This document shows, piece after piece, positions 13,838-17,296 of a stretch of 17,296 nt of DNA (the first letter of the stretch is position 1; every line of letters begins with the position of its first letter). This stretch comes from an uncultured Clostridia bacterium. GTDB lineage: Bacteria > Bacillota > Clostridia > Christensenellales > Maliibacteriaceae. A program made the position numbers and the translations under genes. Under the pieces are notes generated by a model. That model saw only the letters and a program-made list of their open reading frames with translations. It was not told the origin of the DNA and did no database searches. The stretch spans positions 1-17,296 of the forward strand of contig CAKTSO010000022.1 in the NCBI GenBank assembly GCA_934613185.1, given 5' to 3'.

Positions 13838-15886
13838 TTGGAACATCTCGTCCATACAATAGCCGCGTCGTCGAAAAAGCCTCGCCGCTGTGCGCTCCGC
13901 GCCGTGATAATCAGCCTTGCGCTTGCCGCTGTACTGACATGCGCTGCCATTTGTTTCGGGTTGGTATGGGAAACAAACGATGATCCTGCCAACGCTTGGC
14001 TTCTTTCCCGCTCCGACAACGGCTATGCGCCGTTTCAGGGACAACTGTGCAGCGCGTTCGTTCATGCACTTTACCGCACCTTTCCGCAACCGAACTGGTG
14101 GCTGATTTATAACTGCGCTTTCATCGGCATCGGCGCTGCGGCTATCTTTTTTGTCTTCTTTCGCCGCTTTGCATTAAAACCCGCATTTGCTTTCAGTGTC
14201 GCGGTTGCGCCGGCAATTTGGTTGTGCTTTTTTTATCAACTGAACTTCACCCGCACGGCGATCTTTGTCGCTTTGGCCGGATGCGCACTCATTGCCGACG
14301 CAGTCTTCCCGTCCGATCAAAGGAAGCCTCGTGCGGCGGAATACGTCATCGGCTGCGTTCTGCTCTTGATCGGCCAACAAACGCGCAGTTTATGCGCATT
14401 GATCGCGCTGGCAATTCTGGCAGCTTTCGGGCTTTGCACGATGTTTCTTGAGAAATGGACGTTTTGTATCGGTAAGCGCTGGGATTGGTTTCCCAAAGCC
14501 GTGCTTTTGTTCGCAGCCGTTGCGGTTGCATTCGGCGGCATGGCGTTGGATTCCATCCTTATGACAGAACAAGAGCGCTCGTTTGTAACTTATAACGAAC
14601 TGCGCGCCAGTATTCAAGATTACCCCGATCGTTATGTCGATTATGAACAGTCACCCGGCGGACTTGCATCCGAAGATCTTGACGACATGAACAAATGGTT
14701 TTCGGAGGACACGGAGGTTTACTCCGAAGATGTCCTGCTCGCCACGCAGCGCCAAGGTCACAATGTCGATTTCAAAACCGCAGTCTATCAGCTTTTACTT
14801 CTCGTAAGGCGAAGTCGCTGGTTTGTTCTGTCCGTCGCATTGTACGCTTTTTTCTTTCTTGCTTTATGTCTGTATCGAGGTATCTTCCTGCGTGGAATTT
14901 TCGCTGTATTGGCACCACCCGCAGTCGCAGGCACCATGTTGCTTTATCTCGTTTTAAAAGGCCGCATGATGAGCCGTGTCAGCGAACCCGTCTTTTTCGG
15001 CGCAGCCCTCTGCTATATTCTCGCAGCCTCCGTCGCAGCAACGGTCCCGACCGCAAAAGCGCCGCACTGTGTGCGTCTTGCAAATACCGTCTGTTTCGCT
15101 GTCCTCTTCTGTCTTTTAAGCGCAAATATCTATCACTGCGCCAACGTCGTCGCAACCACCGATTCGCGCGACGGCTCACGTCCGTGGGACAGCGCATCGG
15201 TTGAAGGCTCCTCGCGAATGCTCCTGGATGCAATCAACGAAGATAATGAGTCTGTATATTTCTTCATGCCTGCAACCACATCGCTTCCTTTGACGGAAAT
15301 AAACGGCACATGGGCCGCCGTACCGGGCGATTTCTGCTCCAACTTATTCTATCTCGGCGGTTGGGACGCACGTCTTCCTCACAATATCTCCGCACTGCAG
15401 GCACGCGGCATCGATAATCCTACCCGCGCGCTTTTTGAAAAGGAGCATATTTATGTCCATCGCGTCAGCTTCCTCGGAGACTTTCTTCGACGCCACTACG
15501 ACGAGCGCATCACCGAATCCGTTGTACGCGTCATCTACGGCCGTTCGTTCAGTCGCTTTCTCCTGCCTGTCGACGACAATCTACTGGTACATTCGTCGAA
15601 ACAAATGCAAGTCTCCGCATCCTTCACTTATGACATTCGCGACAACAGCGACTGCTGGATGATCGAAGGGCATCTGGACGGAACACTTTTCTCCGATACG
15701 CTTTTTTGCAATTTAACCGTTAACGGCAAACGATACACTTACTGTGCCGAAGTAAAAGAAGATGGCACATTCCGCGCTTTCTTTTACAATATCCCCCGCA
15801 CGTTTATTTCCGAAAACGCGGATATTGTATTTTTCTCAAGAGACGAAAACGGCCGCTATGCCGTGATTGCCTCGCAGATCGATTAA
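13838..15886 (+). CDS. Large multi-pass membrane protein, GT-C-like layout, function unknown
   Basis: Not assigned to a named family with certainty. The 682-residue product starts at a TTG with AGGAGG 7 nt before it. It has a first helix at about 20-43, then an outer loop starting ETNDDPA (45-51) and running through NGYAPFQGQL to PQPNWW (84-88), then roughly ten more hydrophobic helices (about 88-240 and 338-445). A soluble C-terminal region of about 230 residues follows, presumably outside the cell. An acidic first loop followed by many helices is the layout of GT-C glycosyltransferases and polysaccharide polymerases, so a role in surface glycan assembly is plausible. I also recall similar NDD...YG...WY proteins of unknown function in Firmicutes. 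The gene stands alone with its own promoter and looks more A+T-rich than its neighbours. A hairpin follows it. Confidence 0.8.
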   Translation: MEHLVHTIAASSKKPRRCALRAVIISLALAAVLTCAAICFGLVWETNDDPANAWLLSRSDNGYAPFQGQLCSAFVHALYRTFPQPNWWLIYNCAFIGIGAAAIFFVFFRRFALKPAFAFSVAVAPAIWLCFFYQLNFTRTAIFVALAGCALIADAVFPSDQRKPRAAEYVIGCVLLLIGQQTRSLCALIALAILAAFGLCTMFLEKWTFCIGKRWDWFPKAVLLFAAVAVAFGGMALDSILMTEQERSFVTYNELRASIQDYPDRYVDYEQSPGGLASEDLDDMNKWFSEDTEVYSEDVLLATQRQGHNVDFKTAVYQLLLLVRRSRWFVLSVALYAFFFLALCLYRGIFLRGIFAVLAPPAVAGTMLLYLVLKGRMMSRVSEPVFFGAALCYILAASVAATVPTAKAPHCVRLANTVCFAVLFCLLSANIYHCANVVATTDSRDGSRPWDSASVEGSSRMLLDAINEDNESVYFFMPATTSLPLTEINGTWAAVPGDFCSNLFYLGGWDARLPHNISALQARGIDNPTRALFEKEHIYVHRVSFLGDFLRRHYDERITESVVRVIYGRSFSRFLLPVDDNLLVHSSKQMQVSASFTYDIRDNSDCWMIEGHLDGTLFSDTLFCNLTVNGKRYTYCAEVKEDGTFRAFFYNIPRTFISENADIVFFSRDENGRYAVIASQID

Positions 15887-15913
15887 CGCTTCCGTTTTCC
15901 GCCCAATTCAGTC

Positions 15914-15947
15914 TACGCCCGATTTGCCGAACCGCAAATCGGGCGTA
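15914..15947. terminator. Strong hairpin after the membrane protein gene
   Basis: TACGCCCGATTTGC (15914-15927) and GCAAATCGGGCGTA (15934-15947) form a perfect 14-bp stem with a 6-nt loop, 27 nt past the stop. The following T run is short (TTTC), so it may end transcription less sharply than the other hairpins or protect the 3' end. Between here and the rsmI terminator (15948-16000) I see nothing. Confidence 0.7.
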
Positions 15948-16000
15948 TTTCAACAAAACAAACATTGTCCGCATTTAAATCCGTTTTAAGATCAAACAGC

Positions 16001-16049
16001 AAAAACCGAAAAGCATCCAGGCAGTTCATTCGTGTTTGGATCTTTTCGG
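16001..16049 (-). terminator. Rho-independent terminator after rsmI
   Basis: In minus-strand RNA CCGAAAAG plus AUCCA (16049 down to 16037) pairs with UGGAU, one bulged G and CUUUUCGG (16019 down to 16006), followed by UUUUU. It lies about 65 nt past the rsmI stop. Confidence 0.82.
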
Positions 16050-16115
16050 CTTATTTTATCAACTTATCTTTTTTTCGCACCGTGTCAACATGCCTGTATC
16101 GCTTCGGCGTTCTTC

Positions 16116-16952
16116 TTATTTTTTCTCCTGCAATCGCAGTGCCGCGGCGTAAGCATCGCGAACGGGGATGTCCAGAAGCCGTGCTGCTTCCTTCGCCGCG
16201 CCTTTGGTTCCGAGGCCGCGCGCAAGCTGTTCGGCGACGACGCTTTCCAGATCGGCCGCCTGCGCGTCCGTCTCGTTTTTCGGCGCGCCCTCAACGATCA
16301 CGACGTATTCCCCGCGCGGCGGCTTTTCGCCGATCTCGTCCAGCGCGGCTTTGAGCGTCGTTCGCTCGATCTCCTCGTGAAGCTTGGTCAACTCGCGCGC
16401 GAGGGCGATCTTTCGATCCCCGAGCGCATCGTAAAGGTCGCGCAGCGTCTTTTCCAGTCGATGCGGCGCTTCGTATAAGACGATCGTCATGCGCTGGGCG
16501 CGGATATCCTCCAGGCGTTCGCGGCGCTCCTCTCCCTTGACGGGCAAAAATCCCTCAAAGCAGTATCGCCGCGCGTCAAGCCCCGACAGCACGAGTCCCG
16601 TGATCCCCGCGGATGCGCCCGGCAGAAGCGTCACGCAGTACCCCGCGTCCATCGCATAGGACGCGATCTCCGCGCCTGGGTCGGAAATGCCCGGCATTCC
16701 CGCGTCGGAGACGAGAACGATGTTCTTGCCGTTTGCAAGCATATCCAAAATGCGCTCTTTGGCCGCCATGATGTTGTGTTCATGGCAGGAGATCATCGGC
16801 TTTTTGATCTCGTAGCGCTGCAATAAGATCCCCGCGCAGCGCGTGTCTTCCGCCGCGATCACGTCGCAGGCGCGCATTTCTTCCAGTGCGCGCAGCGTAA
16901 TGTCGCCCATATTGCCGATCGGCGTGGCGCAGAGCATCAGTTTTCCGCTCAT
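16116..16952 (-). CDS. rsmI: 16S rRNA (cytidine1402-2'-O)-methyltransferase RsmI
   Basis: Uses S-adenosylmethionine to methylate the 2'-O of C1402 in the 16S decoding centre. The 278-residue product (E. coli 286) is a tetrapyrrole-methylase-fold protein with LMLCATPIGNMGDITLRAL at the start, AAEDTR, LVSDAGMPGISDPG, LLPGASA and YEAPHRLEKTL. The frame is open 34 codons upstream, but the start at 16952 (MSGKLML) is chosen because GGGAG lies 7 nt before it and the family begins here. Its usual neighbours metG, tatD, yabE and rsmA are present about 7-15 kb away in the window. A hairpin separates it from the NlpC/P60 gene, so it may have its own promoter, which I could not locate. Confidence 0.96.
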   Translation of the reverse strand: MSGKLMLCATPIGNMGDITLRALEEMRACDVIAAEDTRCAGILLQRYEIKKPMISCHEHNIMAAKERILDMLANGKNIVLVSDAGMPGISDPGAEIASYAMDAGYCVTLLPGASAGITGLVLSGLDARRYCFEGFLPVKGEERRERLEDIRAQRMTIVLYEAPHRLEKTLRDLYDALGDRKIALARELTKLHEEIERTTLKAALDEIGEKPPRGEYVVIVEGAPKNETDAQAADLESVVAEQLARGLGTKGAAKEAARLLDIPVRDAYAAALRLQEKK

Positions 16953-16989
16953 CGTTTTTCTCCCAAAAATCGGATTTTCCCATAAAATT

Positions 16990-17009
16990 GGGGGCAGTCG
17001 CCTGCCCCC
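16990..17009 (-). terminator. Terminator after the NlpC/P60 gene
   Basis: GGGGGCAG (16990-16997) and CTGCCCCC (17002-17009) form a perfect 8-bp stem with loop TCGC. On the minus strand it is followed by AATTTTATG, a modest T run. It lies 17 nt past the stop at 17027 and 37 bp before the rsmI start. Confidence 0.72.
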
Positions 17010-17026
17010 GCTTAAGAAGGAAGAGG

Positions 17027-17296
17027 TTACAGCGGAATGACCCGCTTGCCCCACATGAAATTCCCACAGTAATATCCCGACGTCAGCGAGTTGATCATGA
17101 CGCGTCCGCCGCCGGAGCTTGCGTGAATGAACTGGCCGTTGCCGATGTAGATGCCGACGTGCTCCAGCGAGTTATGCCCGCCGTTGGTGTCGAAGAACAC
17201 CAGATCGCCCGGCAGAAGTTCCGACATGGAAAGCTGCGCGCCCAGCGCATTGGACTGCACGGAGCAGCCGTGCCCGAACGAATAGCCGAAATGGCG
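17027..17296 (-). CDS. NlpC/P60 family peptidoglycan endopeptidase, C-terminal fragment
   Basis: Only the last 89 codons are in the window; the gene enters from the right edge with its frame open. The sequence has the NlpC/P60 pattern SMSELLPGDLVFFDT, then the catalytic histidine in EHVGIYIGNGQFIHAS (second His of the triad region in FIHAS), ending in GKRVIPL. The catalytic cysteine (usually DCSGF) would lie just outside the window, since RHFGYSFGHG at the edge is the segment that normally follows it. Such enzymes cut D-Glu-diaminopimelate bonds in the cell wall and are usually secreted, with SH3 or other binding domains upstream, which cannot be seen here. Confidence 0.9.
   Translation of the reverse strand, partial: RHFGYSFGHGCSVQSNALGAQLSMSELLPGDLVFFDTNGGHNSLEHVGIYIGNGQFIHASSGGGRVMINSLTSGYYCGNFMWGKRVIPL

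Noticed and set aside
16060..16100. TTGACA on the minus strand downstream of rsmI, suggesting a small RNA before the terminator
   Set aside because: No -10 at acceptable spacing (nearest TAAAAT is about 24 nt away) and it directly precedes the rsmI terminator.

Overview
The window is G+C-rich chromosomal DNA from an endospore-forming Firmicute, most likely a Clostridia-class bacterium. Supporting signs are strong AGGAGG-type ribosome sites, sigma-A promoters of the TTGACA/TATAAT type, spore genes spmA and spmB, a B. subtilis-type MetG and a G5/3D cell-wall protein. The genus cannot be named from sequence alone. Gene content is mostly housekeeping and cell envelope. No tRNA, rRNA, CRISPR array, transposase, phage gene or recognisable defence system was seen.

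Layout, left to right. (1) 1-2577: the N-terminal 451 codons of ATP-dependent PEP carboxykinase (pckA, minus) with its own promoter, then rsmA (minus). (2) 2578-6360: a divergent pair, a membrane-anchored G5/3D protein (yabE-like, minus) and a lipoprotein class B penicillin-binding protein of the PBP2a/MecA type (plus). Their 369-bp intergenic region holds two back-to-back sigma-A promoters and a shared TGTAAACC motif. (3) 6430-9197: metG-tatD, a two-gene operon with an ATGA overlap, ending at a hairpin shared with the convergent PBP gene. (4) 9450-10750: a marR-degV operon whose promoter carries two copies of a palindrome TTGTTGA-N4-TCAACAA. The operon lies between two copies of an identical 25-bp terminator hairpin. 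(5) 10896-13532: spmA, spmB, comB and a single-pass membrane protein in a tight minus-strand row with 4-bp overlaps. (6) 13838-15886: a large multi-pass membrane protein of unknown function on the plus strand. (7) 16116-17296: rsmI, then the C-terminal end of an NlpC/P60 hydrolase, both minus.

How they fit together: rsmI, metG, tatD, yabE and rsmA form a well-known Gram-positive neighbourhood (yabC-metS-yabD-yabE-rnmV-ksgA in B. subtilis). Here it is opened up by insertions (PBP, marR-degV, the spm-comB row, the membrane protein), and rnmV is missing. I did not find a convincing wholly new system. The best leads are the spmAB-comB row, which may couple spore core dehydration to sulfolactate formation; the marR-degV unit with its paired operators, a possible fatty-acid-responsive switch; and the shared motif at the yabE/PBP divergent promoters.
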